From Planctomycetaceae bacterium (GTDB taxonomy: Bacteria; Planctomycetota; Phycisphaerae; Phycisphaerales; UBA1924): 62,566 bases of DNA. Positions within the stretch are counted from its first letter, which is position 1, and every line of letters starts with the position of its first letter. The stretch covers positions 1 through 62,566 of the forward strand of contig JAJTDF010000008.1 of assembly GCA_021294835.1 (NCBI GenBank), in the 5' to 3' direction. The position numbers and the translations under genes were made by a program. Positions 54,728 to 62,566 of the stretch are shown here, in pieces. The notes below the pieces were generated by a model that made no database searches, was not told where the DNA came from, and was given only the letters and a program-made list of their open reading frames with translations.

Positions 54728-56722
54728 TCATTCGCCCCGGCTGAAGTACTCGTACTCCAGCGGCTCGAGTTCCTCGGCGAGTCTGGCCCGCTCATCACCG
54801 AGCTTGCCGCAGCGAACCGGGTCCTTCCAGACGTCCGCCTGCTGCATCAGCCCGTCGATCTCGAGGATGCGTTTTTCGATCTGGGCGATCCGCTGCTCGA
54901 GCTTGTCGGTGGCGACCCTGGCGAGCGGGTTGTTGGACTTGGGCGCTGGCTTGGCGGCGGGCTTGCGGGCCTCTTCGGCGGCGCGCCGGCTCTTCTCGGC
55001 CGACTCGCGTCGGGCCTTCTCGGCGGCGGCCTGAGCGTCGGCCTCGCGCTTGCGGGCGATCTCGCGTTCGTGCCACTCGGTGTAGCTGCCCACGAACGCC
55101 TCGGCGTTGCCCTTGCCGTCGAGAATCAGCAGGTGATCGCAGCAGGCGTCAATAAGCGCGCGGTCGTGGCTGATGAGCACCAGCGTGCCCTGAAAGTTGC
55201 CAGGCTCCTCCTCATCGCCCGGGTCCAGGGCGTCTTCGAGCCGCTCGGCGGATGGGATGTCCAGGTGGTTGGTCGGCTCGTCCATCACCAGCACGTTCTT
55301 GGCGCTGGCCAGCAGCGCTGCCAGCAGCACGCGGGCCCGTTCGCCGCCGGAGAGCACGCCCAGGGCCTTGTCCTGCTCGGCCCCGCTGAACAGGAAGGCC
55401 CCGGCCAGATCGCGGGCCTGCTGCTCGCTGAAGCTGGTCCCCGGGCACTCCTTCATGATCACGTCCTGCAGGTGCTGGTAGACGCGACGCTCCGGATCGA
55501 GCCCCTCGTGCCCCTGGCGGTAGTAGCCGACCTTCACGTTGGAGCCGAGGGTGACCTTGCCCGCGTCGGGGTCCTGTTCCTTGAGCAGCACCCGCACCAG
55601 CGTGCTCTTGCCGGCGCCGTTGGGGCCGATGATCCCCCACCGCTCCCCCCGACCGACCAGCAGATCCAGCCCGTCGAAGAGCACTTTCTCGGTGCCGTCG
55701 TCGGCCGGGTAGCGTTTGGAGATGCCCCGGGCCGACACGACGATGTCGCCGGTGCGTTCGGCCTTGGGGAGGTTCAGACGGAAGCTCTCAACCTCCATCG
55801 GCCGCTCGAGCTGGCTGGCCTCCTTGGAGCGTTCGAGCTTGGTGGCGCGGCCACGAGCCTGCTTGGCGCGCTGACCGGCCTTGTACCGCCGGATGAACGC
55901 CTCCTCCTTCTTGAACTGCGTCTGCTGGTTTTCATACGCCCGCAGCATGGAGAGTCGACGCTGGGCACGGATCTCACGGAAGGCCTCGTAGTTGCCCGGA
56001 TAGTCGATCAGACGGCCGTTCTCCACCTCGACGATCCGCGTGACCACGTTGTCCAGGAGGTAACGGTCGTGGCTGATCAGCACCACGGCGCCCTTGAACT
56101 CGTCGATCAGGAACCGCTCCAGCCACAGCCGCCCGTCGATATCCAGGTGGTTGGTGGGCTCGTCAAGCAGCAGCACATCGGGGGACTCAAGCAGACACTG
56201 GGCAAGGGCCAGGCGGCTCTTCTGGCCGCCGGAGAGCCCCGCAACAGGGACGGTGAACTGGGCATCGGTGAAGCCCAGGCCGTGGAGCACCTCGGCGATG
56301 CGGTGCTCAACGGCGTAGCCGCCAGCGGCATCGATCTGGGTCTCGAGCCGCTCCTGCTGACGCAGCAGTTTGTCCAGCGCGTCGCCCTGGGCGTCGGCCA
56401 TGCGGGCGTACACCGCGTCGAGTTCTTTGTGCAGCCGGTGCAGATCTTTGAACGCCTCCTCGGCGGCCGAGTGCAGCGTGGCGCCCTCTTCGAACACCGG
56501 ATCCTGAAGCATGTGGCCGGCGCGGGCGCCCTTGGTCAGGGCCACCTCGCCGAAGTCCGGCTTGACCTCACCGTCGAGAATCCGCAGCAGCGTGCTCTTG
56601 CCGCAGCCGTTGCGCCCGACGATGCCCACCCGCTGTCCGGGCTCGATGGACATGGAGATGCCATCGAGGATCATCCGCTGTCCGTAACTGTGCCTGATGT
56701 TTGTCGCCGTCAATACCGGCAT
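54728..56722 (-). CDS. ABC-F family ATPase (Uup/EttA-like)
   Basis: The start is ATG 56722, with GGAG upstream (664 aa). There are two ABC domains and no transmembrane segment: first GRNGCGKSTLLRIL, LSGGQKSRLALAQCLL, VLLLDEPTNHLD; second GPNGAGKSTLVRVL, LSGGERARVLLAALL, VLVMDEPTNHLD. Between them is the Arg/Lys-rich linker (residues of about 245-320) that reaches into the ribosome's tRNA sites in this family. A Lys/Ala-rich helical region plus coiled coil closes the protein (about 555-664), as in Uup-type members. Acts on translating ribosomes. It follows the methyltransferase gene by 70 bases. Confidence 0.92.
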   Translation of the reverse strand: MPVLTATNIRHSYGQRMILDGISMSIEPGQRVGIVGRNGCGKSTLLRILDGEVKPDFGEVALTKGARAGHMLQDPVFEEGATLHSAAEEAFKDLHRLHKELDAVYARMADAQGDALDKLLRQQERLETQIDAAGGYAVEHRIAEVLHGLGFTDAQFTVPVAGLSGGQKSRLALAQCLLESPDVLLLDEPTNHLDIDGRLWLERFLIDEFKGAVVLISHDRYLLDNVVTRIVEVENGRLIDYPGNYEAFREIRAQRRLSMLRAYENQQTQFKKEEAFIRRYKAGQRAKQARGRATKLERSKEASQLERPMEVESFRLNLPKAERTGDIVVSARGISKRYPADDGTEKVLFDGLDLLVGRGERWGIIGPNGAGKSTLVRVLLKEQDPDAGKVTLGSNVKVGYYRQGHEGLDPERRVYQHLQDVIMKECPGTSFSEQQARDLAGAFLFSGAEQDKALGVLSGGERARVLLAALLASAKNVLVMDEPTNHLDIPSAERLEDALDPGDEEEPGNFQGTLVLISHDRALIDACCDHLLILDGKGNAEAFVGSYTEWHEREIARKREADAQAAAEKARRESAEKSRRAAEEARKPAAKPAPKSNNPLARVATDKLEQRIAQIEKRILEIDGLMQQADVWKDPVRCGKLGDERARLAEELEPLEYEYFSRGE

Positions 56723-56792
56723 GCCGTCTGCTCCAGTCTTCCTGCTTGTCCGTGGTGCGCCGCTCCGGGGCCGGCCCTGTCCTGCCATCCGC

Positions 56793-57788
56793 TTAGTGCC
56801 GCGAAGCACCCTCGGGCTTCTGCATCAGGAACAGGTAGTTGAACCCCCGAAGGTAGAAGTTGCCCTCCTCAGCCGCACGCCGCCAGTTGCCCCGCTCGAG
56901 CTTTTGGTTGTGACGCACCACCGCGATGATGTCCAGCGGCGTGAACCAGCGACGCATGATCGCGAACAGTTCGAAGCCGATGGGCATGAAGACCGGCCGC
57001 TTGGCCCGCTGCGTCAGCCGGAATGAATCGCTGACGTACAACGCCATGCACCGCCCGGGGCGGAGCACGCGGTGAGCCTGTTCGATCACCTGCGTCATGG
57101 CGGCGTAGTAGGCCGCGCCGCCGTCGTCCCCCGCTGCGTCGAGTTTGCCGATGCACCGCGGATCGTCGGAATAGTCCACGTGGGTCGAATAGGGCGGATC
57201 GATGAACACGAAGTCCGCCTTGGCGTCCTCAAGCGGCAGGCGGCGGGCGTCGTTGCGGAAGATGTCCGGCCGGGTGGGCCGAAGGTCGTAGCCCAGGGCT
57301 CGCCGGCCGGTGTCGCGGGCGACATCCAGCGTGGTCCCCGATCCGCACATGGGATCCACCACCAGGTCCCCCGGCTCGGTGTACCGCTGCAGGCACTGCC
57401 AGATGACCCAGCTCGGCGTAGCGCCGACGTACGCCTGGTCGCCCTGCATGGCCGAGCCCGGCAACGCGTAGTGCTGGCTGGGGTAGTCCCACAGCGTGGT
57501 GGCCATCAGCCGCAGCGCGGGCTTGCCGGCATCACGCCCGGATGACCCGGGCCGGCCGGGCATCGCAGCAGCGTCGGCATCCGGGGATTCGGCCGACGGA
57601 TCGGGCGGAGCCGGGCCGCGCCGGACCTGCGGGCGTCCTGGTGCGCCGGGGGGCCGGTCGTGCCCGCCGGTGCCCGGTCGCCCGCCCCGGCCACCCGGGC
57701 TGCCGGGCCGACCAGATCCACCAGGCCGACCGGGTCCGCCGGGTCCGCCGGATCGGAAACGACCCGAACGGTTGTTCGGCGGAGTCAT
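56793..57788 (-). CDS. DNA methyltransferase with low-complexity RGG/PG-rich N-terminus
   Basis: The 331 residues split in two. The first 85 are a disordered Gly/Pro/Arg-rich tract (RPGGSGRPGSPGGRGGRPG). The rest is an amino-methyltransferase with VVDPMCGSGTTLDVARDTG (SAM loop) and FVFIDPPYSTHVDY (DPPY catalytic motif, N4-C or N6-A type), in the order expected of the alpha group. The start codon overlaps the nrnA stop (ATGA). No restriction endonuclease is nearby. The basic low-complexity head could bind nucleic acid. RNA methylation cannot be excluded. Confidence 0.75.
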   Translation of the reverse strand: MTPPNNRSGRFRSGGPGGPGRPGGSGRPGSPGGRGGRPGTGGHDRPPGAPGRPQVRRGPAPPDPSAESPDADAAAMPGRPGSSGRDAGKPALRLMATTLWDYPSQHYALPGSAMQGDQAYVGATPSWVIWQCLQRYTEPGDLVVDPMCGSGTTLDVARDTGRRALGYDLRPTRPDIFRNDARRLPLEDAKADFVFIDPPYSTHVDYSDDPRCIGKLDAAGDDGGAAYYAAMTQVIEQAHRVLRPGRCMALYVSDSFRLTQRAKRPVFMPIGFELFAIMRRWFTPLDIIAVVRHNQKLERGNWRRAAEEGNFYLRGFNYLFLMQKPEGASRH

Positions 57789-58933
57789 CGTGCACCTCCA
57801 GCCGCACCCGTTTGCCCGATGCCGCCCATCGCCTGATCAATCGCCGCCAGCACCGCCCGCTGGGCCTCTGCCAGTCGCAGCCGCAGTTTGACCCCGGCCG
57901 CCCGCACATGCCCCCCACCGCCCAGGGACGCCGCGACCGCCGCCACATCCACCGCGTTGGCGCCGGGCTTGCTGCGCAGGCTCACCTTGGTCAGCGGCTC
58001 GGCGGCGTCGGGCGGCGTGACCTCCGTGAAGATCGCAACCACTCTCACGGCAGCAACCGCGAGAGCCTGCTCGGAGAACCCGCCGGTCTCCTCCGGCTCG
58101 GCACCGGTGGCACCGAAATCTGCCTTGCGGATGGCCATGGCGGCGATGGCTCCGTCGCGGTGGTAGGTCATGCCTGCCAGCGCCCGACCTAGCAGCACCG
58201 GACGGGCGGCCGAGTCCCGCTGCTCGATGATCTCATACAGCCGCTCGGGCCGCACGCCGGCCCGCAACAGACCGGCCGCCAGATCGAACACCTCGGCGGA
58301 GACCGAGGAGAACTTGAACCAGCCGGTATCGGTCGCCAGCCCAAGGTACAGCGGTTCGGCGATGGCCAAGGGCAGCGACTCCGCCGCCCGCCCCATCGCC
58401 TGGCACACGGCACCGGCGAGCACCTGTGTCGCCGAGGCCGCCTGATTGTCGATCAGACGGCGTGAGGCCATCTCCGGGTTGCCGTGCCGATGATGGTCGA
58501 TGATCAGCGTCCGCTCCGGACCGCGAGCGGTGACCCACTCCTTGAGAAGATCCAACTGGCTCCAACTGCCGGTGTCCACCACCAACGCCAGATCGGCATC
58601 GGCCGCCTCGCCGGTGGCGGGGGCGGCGCCGATCTTGCGGATCGGCGTGTCGACGGCCAAGTCCTCCAGCCAGGCCGGGAAAGGCCCGGCGAACCAGGCC
58701 TCCGCCTGACAGCCCATCGCCTGCAGCGAGCGGACCGCCGCCAGAGTCGTGCCGACCGCGTCGCCATCGGGCTTGGCGTGGGTGACCACAACGGCGCGGC
58801 GGGCCGCCCGCAACGCCTGCCCGGCCTGGCCGACCGTCAGCGTGCCGACATAGTCGCCCGGAGCGGACGCGAGGGCGCCCGCGGGGGCGGCAGAAGTCGT
58901 GCCGGGGAGCGGAGATGCGGAGGGATCAGGCAT
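57785..58933 (-). CDS. nrnA: DHH phosphoesterase, NrnA-like oligoribonuclease/PAP phosphatase
   Basis: The start ATG 58933 overlaps the ribF stop by eight bases (382 aa). DHH/DHHA1 landmarks are VVTHAKPDGDAVGTTLAA (metal Asp residues), LALVVDTGSW, LIIDHHRHGNP with the DHH triad, and the C-terminal GGGGHVRAAGVKLR DHHA1 motif. NrnA degrades short RNA fragments and dephosphorylates pAp. In many bacteria it is linked to truB-ribF; here it is between ribF and a methyltransferase, with truB absent. Confidence 0.9.
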   Translation of the reverse strand: MPDPSASPLPGTTSAAPAGALASAPGDYVGTLTVGQAGQALRAARRAVVVTHAKPDGDAVGTTLAAVRSLQAMGCQAEAWFAGPFPAWLEDLAVDTPIRKIGAAPATGEAADADLALVVDTGSWSQLDLLKEWVTARGPERTLIIDHHRHGNPEMASRRLIDNQAASATQVLAGAVCQAMGRAAESLPLAIAEPLYLGLATDTGWFKFSSVSAEVFDLAAGLLRAGVRPERLYEIIEQRDSAARPVLLGRALAGMTYHRDGAIAAMAIRKADFGATGAEPEETGGFSEQALAVAAVRVVAIFTEVTPPDAAEPLTKVSLRSKPGANAVDVAAVAASLGGGGHVRAAGVKLRLRLAEAQRAVLAAIDQAMGGIGQTGAAGGAR

Positions 58934-59870
58934 GGGCCATTGTTGCGGTCCCAACCGCTCCGCCCACCCGCAGGCAATCTCGCCGGATCTGGTCGAGCAA
59001 CTGGGCAAGGTTGGGGAAGCGGATCTGATCGCGGATCCAGCGGATCATCTGCAGACGGACAGGCCAGCCGTACTCGGGCAGACCGGCGATGGCACCCCCC
59101 GCTTCCGCCGGTACGCCGAGCAGGTGGGCCTCGCAGGTGTACGTGCGTCCGGCGAAAGTCGGCCGCTCGCCGACATTCACCGCCGCCGGCCAGCGCGAGC
59201 CATCGGGCAGCACAGCACACGCGGCATAGACGCCGGCCGCCGGAAGCGTGGTGTGCCAGTGGATGTTGGCGGTCGGGAAGCCCATCTCGCGGCCGCGACG
59301 GTCGCCCCGCTCCACGACCCCGGCAACTTCGTACGGTCGGCCAAGCACCCGGGCCGCGTCGGCCACCCTGCCGCTCGCAAGCAACCAGCGGCAGATGCTG
59401 CTGCTGGCGACCACCACGCTGTGATCGTCGAGCGTCACCTCAACAGGCGGCACCTCCATCACTTCAAACCCGGCTCGAGCACCGGCCTCGCGGAGCAGCC
59501 GCATGTCGCCGGCACGTCCCCGGCCAAAGCGAAAACTCTGCCCCTCCACCACCACCGCCGGGCACAGTTCGGCCTGCATCCACGCCATGAACTCCTCAGG
59601 CCCGGCAGCGAGCAGTTCCGGCGTGGGCCGGAGGAACGCGACCTCGGAGGCCCCGGCCTGAGCGAGCCAGTGCCGCCGTTGTTGCCGGGTGGACAGGACT
59701 GATGGAACAGCCTCGGGACGCAGGACCGAGCGAGGGTGCGGCTGGAAGCACACCGCCACCACCCGCGACAGGCCCAGATCGCGGGCGCGAACCGCGGCGG
59801 CCCGCACCAGCGCGGCATGGCCCACGTGCACTCCATCAAACGAGCCGAATGTCACCACCGAACGGGTCAT
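58926..59870 (-). CDS. ribF: bifunctional riboflavin kinase/FAD synthetase
   Basis: Makes FMN from riboflavin and FAD from FMN. The start is ATG 59870 (314 aa), where the protein opens TRSVVTFGSFDGVHVGHAALV, the nucleotidyltransferase motif. The synthetase half has GRGRAGDMRLLR and SSSICRWLLASGRVADAARVLGRP. The kinase half has GRPYEVAGVVERGDRRGREMGFPTANI, VNVGERPTF, and a typical C-terminal helix. The length matches E. coli RibF. It is the first gene of an operon with nrnA and the methyltransferase. Confidence 0.95.
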   Translation of the reverse strand: MTRSVVTFGSFDGVHVGHAALVRAAAVRARDLGLSRVVAVCFQPHPRSVLRPEAVPSVLSTRQQRRHWLAQAGASEVAFLRPTPELLAAGPEEFMAWMQAELCPAVVVEGQSFRFGRGRAGDMRLLREAGARAGFEVMEVPPVEVTLDDHSVVVASSSICRWLLASGRVADAARVLGRPYEVAGVVERGDRRGREMGFPTANIHWHTTLPAAGVYAACAVLPDGSRWPAAVNVGERPTFAGRTYTCEAHLLGVPAEAGGAIAGLPEYGWPVRLQMIRWIRDQIRFPNLAQLLDQIRRDCLRVGGAVGTATMAHA

Positions 59871-60357
59871 CCGCAAGCCTAAGTGCCGTCCGGCACCGCA
59901 GGATGGACAGCGCCGTCGATCCCGGCTTCCCGAACCAAACGGGAATCCTCTGCGGGAGACTTGACCAGTCCGGCATGCCGACTGCGGTCGGCGAGGAATC
60001 AAACCGTTCGCCGACAGGGTCCATAAGGTGACGCGATGGAACAATTGTGATCAAAAAAATGTCTTTTCCGCTTGCGATGTTTGGTAAACCTGTTATGATC
60101 GTGCTGTCCTGAAGCGGATTTGATACCTCCTTGAGTTATCAGCCGTGGATGAACACGCAGTTCCCCGGAGTCATGGCTGACGCCGAACTGCGGCCCAGGA
60201 CGGGCAGGGTGCCCGTAAAAAGCAAGACTTCCCGACCCTTCCCACGGTCGGTCTGTCTGTCTGTTGCGACTGTCGCCGTGTTGGCGGCTGTCGGTCGTCT
60301 GGTCTGCGTCTAGCGGACTTAGATTTCTATTGCCTCTACACTTTGGGAGCTACTTCA
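59871..60357. other. 487-base gene-free region with promoter and long leader
   Basis: The divergent region between ribF and the exported PEP-CTERM-like protein has a promoter at 60072-60099. The resulting transcript would have a leader of about 250 bases. It contains a hairpin ACGGGCA/TGCCCGT (about 60198-60214) followed by TAAAAAG, and a run of TCTG repeats around 60254-60268. No riboswitch class was recognised. Confidence 0.5.
60072..60099 (+). promoter_or_regulatory. candidate sigma70 promoter
   Basis: TTGCGA (60072-60077), spacer of 16, TATGAT (60094-60099), in a locally AT-rich stretch that stands out from the GC-rich background. It drives the exported protein gene downstream. Confidence 0.5.
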
Positions 60358-61092
60358 ATGAAGTTGTCATTTTCTTTGGTGATTTTTTTGGCTACTACTC
60401 TCACATCAACTGCAATCGGCCAGACGATCCGGTTCGCGGATGGTCCTGGCGGCAACAGTGGAGGAGAGTTCCGCGCTCGGATCGCAGGCGTGACGCCGCA
60501 GTTCACCGCACCCCTGGCAGGCAGCGCTCCTGGTGGCAGCGGGGGCTCGGAGTTCATGACCTTCTGTATTGAGCTCGGCGAGTTCCTGGACTTCAGCAAC
60601 GCCTTCGACTACTCCCTGGGAAGCTCCTCGATCGGCGGCGGTGTTGGCGGCGGCAGCCCGGACCTGCTCGCCCAGCAGTCCGCCTACTTGTACCGCCTGT
60701 TTGCCACCGGCTCCCTGTCCAGTTACGACTACACCGGCGGCACCCGTGCCAACTCGGCCAATGCGTTGCAGGCTCTTTTCTGGACCATTGAGGGAGAAGT
60801 CACGTACAACTCGACGAACGGCGAATTCCGCCGGTCGGACAACAACGCCCTGGTCGGCACCCTCTCGGCGGCTGAGCAGGGCCTGTACACCACCTGGAAC
60901 TCGCTGGCGTTCTCCAACACCGAGGACTACAGCGTCCGCGTCGTCAACGCGACGCTCAACAACAACAACGCCCAGTCGGTTCTGGTCCTCATCCCGCTTC
61001 CGCCGGCAGCCTGGGCTGGGATCGGCACCCTCGGGGGACTTGCCGTACTGGGTTCGGTCCGTCGCCGGCGCAACGAACGTGCTGGGGTGTAA
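60358..61092 (+). CDS. exported PEP-CTERM-like protein 1, 244 aa
   Basis: The start is ATG 60358 (GGGAG about eight bases upstream). An N-terminal signal peptide is seen (FSLVIFLATTLTSTAIGQ). The C-terminus is a tripartite sorting-like tail: LPPAAWAGIG, a hydrophobic helix (TLGGLAVLGSV) and a basic cluster RRRRNE. This is a PEP-CTERM variant, for exosortase-type surface processing. The body shares FCIELGEF, QSAYLYRLFATG, YTGGTRANSANALQALFWTIEGE with the next gene, so the pair are paralogues. Function unknown; probably extracellular. Confidence 0.7.
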   Translation: MKLSFSLVIFLATTLTSTAIGQTIRFADGPGGNSGGEFRARIAGVTPQFTAPLAGSAPGGSGGSEFMTFCIELGEFLDFSNAFDYSLGSSSIGGGVGGGSPDLLAQQSAYLYRLFATGSLSSYDYTGGTRANSANALQALFWTIEGEVTYNSTNGEFRRSDNNALVGTLSAAEQGLYTTWNSLAFSNTEDYSVRVVNATLNNNNAQSVLVLIPLPPAAWAGIGTLGGLAVLGSVRRRRNERAGV

Positions 61093-61494
61093 CGAACACC
61101 CTGCCCCTGCGGCTGCTGCTGAACAGGCGGCGGCCGCGGATTGATCAAGATGTGTGAGACGGTCTTCACGCATCAGTCCTGATTCCTGCCTTGAGCCTGG
61201 GACACCAGACACACAGGCCTTCTGACTTTCCTCCCTTTCCCTCCGCCTTGAGCCCGGGGCACCGGACACACAGGCCTTCTGACTTTCCTCCCTTTCCCGA
61301 CACACAGGCCTTCTGACTTTCCTCCCTTTCCCTCCTCCTTGAGCCCGGGGCACCGGACACGCAGGCCTTCGTGGCCGGACGCACCACATGCCAACCGGCC
61401 TGGTGCGTCTTGTCGTGTTCAGGGCAAGGCGCAGCGACCGAGAACCGCCGCTCCTTCATCCCGCCAAGTGACCTTTGAGAGAGAGAGATTTCCA
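61093..61494. other. 402-base intergenic region between the two PEP-CTERM-like genes
   Basis: No gene is convincing here. It is dominated by the direct repeats at 61191-61376. The (GA)n run at 61479-61490 precedes the start of the next gene and includes its ribosome-binding site. No intrinsic terminator was found for the gene ending at 61092. Confidence 0.5.
61191..61376 (+). repeat. array of about 57-bp direct repeats
   Basis: One full unit at 61191-61247, a near-complete second unit 61248-61298, a shortened third 61299-61338 and the start of a fourth 61339-61376. The core GACACACAGGCCTTCTGACTTTCC recurs intact in the first three units and as a partial in the last. The unit also has TTGAGCCCGGGGCACCGGA. 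It is a purine-rich/pyrimidine-rich skewed sequence without spacers, so not a CRISPR array. Confidence 0.9.
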
Positions 61495-62487
61495 ATGAAA
61501 ACGTCCGCTCTTCTGGTAGCCTCGACGCTGATCGCGTTCGCCGGTGCCGCCCACGCCCACCCCATCCCGGCCAGTGACGTGGTCCGCGTCAACTTTGAGC
61601 CCGCCGGCACGATCGCCGGCGAGATTGCCGGTCGAATCCGGTTTGACGGCACCGGTCAGCCCCTTCGCCCCCAGGCTTCGGTGCCTGCCGCTCCGACCTT
61701 CAACACGTCCGACCTCATCGGCGGCACCGGTGCCAGCCAGATCACCGCGGCCAACTCCAGCCTCTTCCTGTCCTTCTGCGTTGAGCGCATCGACTTCGCC
61801 AGCCCCAACGTACACTACTCCTACCGCCTGTCGGACTCCGCTGCCTTCGGCGGAGCCAACAACCCCACCCCCACATCCGGCACCGTGTTCAATCCCCTGA
61901 ACTCCTCGCACGTCGACCAGCTCAGTTACCGGTCCGCCTACCTCTTCCGCCAGTTCTGGGACGCCACCCTCACCGGCTACGACTTCAACGGCTCCGGCCG
62001 CGCCAACGACGCCAACAGCCTGCAGATGGCTTTCTGGCTGATGGAGGGCGAGCTCCAGTTGCCCCAGTTCTCTGCCCTGTCCGCCGCCGACCAGACCGCC
62101 CTGACCGGCGGCGGCTTCAACGCGACCAACTACAACCTCGTCCGCAACATGCTCATCGGCGAGGCAAACGCCAACGGCACGCCCAATCTGTCCGTGGGCT
62201 CCGCCGGTCAACTCAGCCTGCCCATCGACCGCTGGGTCGAGACCCTCTCGTTCCTCAACCTCGCGCGACTCAACGCCAATTCCAGCACCGATTACGGCGT
62301 CCGAGTGCTCAACCTGTGGACCAGCGCAACGACCCAGACCTGGGACACCCGCGGCCAGGACTACATGGTCGTGATCCAGACCCAGACCTCCATCATCCCG
62401 CTGCCCCCGAGCAGCATGGCCGGCCTTGGCACCCTGCTCGGCCTGGGCGCGGCGAGCGTCTGCCGCCGTCGCAGCATCGCCAAGTGA
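61495..62487 (+). CDS. exported PEP-CTERM-like protein 2, 330 aa
   Basis: The start is ATG 61495, after a GA-rich run. A signal peptide opens (KTSALLVASTLIAFAGAAHA). The C-terminal IPLPPSSMAGLGTLLGLGAASVCRRRSIAK is a PEP-CTERM-like sorting tail: Pro-rich motif, short hydrophobic helix and Arg cluster. The body is related to the gene upstream: FLSFCVERIDFA, SAYLFRQFWDATL, GSGRANDANSLQMAFWLMEGE. The two arose by tandem duplication. The protein is extracellular or surface-anchored and otherwise unrecognised. Confidence 0.7.
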   Translation: MKTSALLVASTLIAFAGAAHAHPIPASDVVRVNFEPAGTIAGEIAGRIRFDGTGQPLRPQASVPAAPTFNTSDLIGGTGASQITAANSSLFLSFCVERIDFASPNVHYSYRLSDSAAFGGANNPTPTSGTVFNPLNSSHVDQLSYRSAYLFRQFWDATLTGYDFNGSGRANDANSLQMAFWLMEGELQLPQFSALSAADQTALTGGGFNATNYNLVRNMLIGEANANGTPNLSVGSAGQLSLPIDRWVETLSFLNLARLNANSSTDYGVRVLNLWTSATTQTWDTRGQDYMVVIQTQTSIIPLPPSSMAGLGTLLGLGAASVCRRRSIAK

Positions 62488-62566
62488 TCTTGCCTGAGGA
62501 ATCGCAGACAACATCTGACGACTTCCACAACGTACACCCATAACCGCCGAGCCGGATCCTGTCCGG

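Noticed and set aside
61191..61376. CRISPR array
   Set aside because: Repeat units follow each other directly without unique spacers of constant length, and no cas gene is near.

Overview
The window is GC-rich and gene-dense. It looks like a chromosomal segment of a planctomycete, most likely class Phycisphaerae. The evidence is four secreted proteins ending in a two-repeat GC-type dockerin (core GDDFxAFINAFAxGCP), a prepilin-like protein of the planctomycete kind, many TPR/SPINDLY-type glycosyltransferases and a PPi-type phosphofructokinase. I saw no transposase, integrase, phage gene, rRNA or CRISPR array. All assignments come from reading motifs, since no database search was possible.

Layout. 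1-5.7 kb: the 3' end of a GT4 glycosyltransferase, tRNA-Val(GAC) with its own promoter and terminator, a dockerin protein, tRNA-Thr(TGT), a small membrane protein, an ankyrin protein, a C-rich region with two perfect DnaA-box sequences, and an isolated nuoA. 6-10 kb: an EAL/GGDEF-type c-di-GMP protein, an RNA ligase-like phosphodiesterase and a DUF1015 protein. 10-17.3 kb (minus): two large secreted dockerin proteins, one a GH15 glucoamylase-like enzyme. 17.5-27.5 kb (minus): a compact seven-gene operon of PPi-dependent phosphofructokinase, dUTPase, four consecutive TPR-GT41 (SPINDLY/OGT-like) paralogues and a degenerate Nudix protein.

27.7-41.7 kb: a double amidohydrolase, RNase HI, a FecR-type secreted protein, a sugar ABC permease and binding protein without an ATPase gene, a prepilin-like protein, and a 726-residue dockerin protein. 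The last two flank a non-coding region with two LacI-type operator-like palindromes. 41.7-49.5 kb (minus): a ParA ATPase fused to a glycogen-binding CBM48 domain, a second ParA-like protein without a Walker A motif, a sugar isomerase/epimerase, QueG, and an S41 C-terminal processing protease. 49.6-59.9 kb (minus except the tRNA): an MFS transporter, tRNA-Arg(CCG), a small membrane protein, a Memo/AmrB protein, a PilZ-like/REC/pseudo-Hpt protein, an ABC-F ATPase, and an operon of ribF, nrnA and a DNA methyltransferase. 59.9-62.5 kb: two tandem exported paralogues with PEP-CTERM-like tails, separated by an unusual array of about 57-bp direct repeats.

Themes. Carbohydrate handling recurs: glucoamylase, GT4 and GT41 transferases, sugar ABC components, PPi-PFK, and a CBM48 domain on a ParA ATPase. 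So does surface export and anchoring (dockerins, PEP-CTERM-like tails, prepilin, processing protease). The strongest candidate for something undescribed is the ParA-CBM48 fusion with its co-transcribed degenerate ParA partner, which could position or segregate glycogen. The four-gene GT41 array is second.
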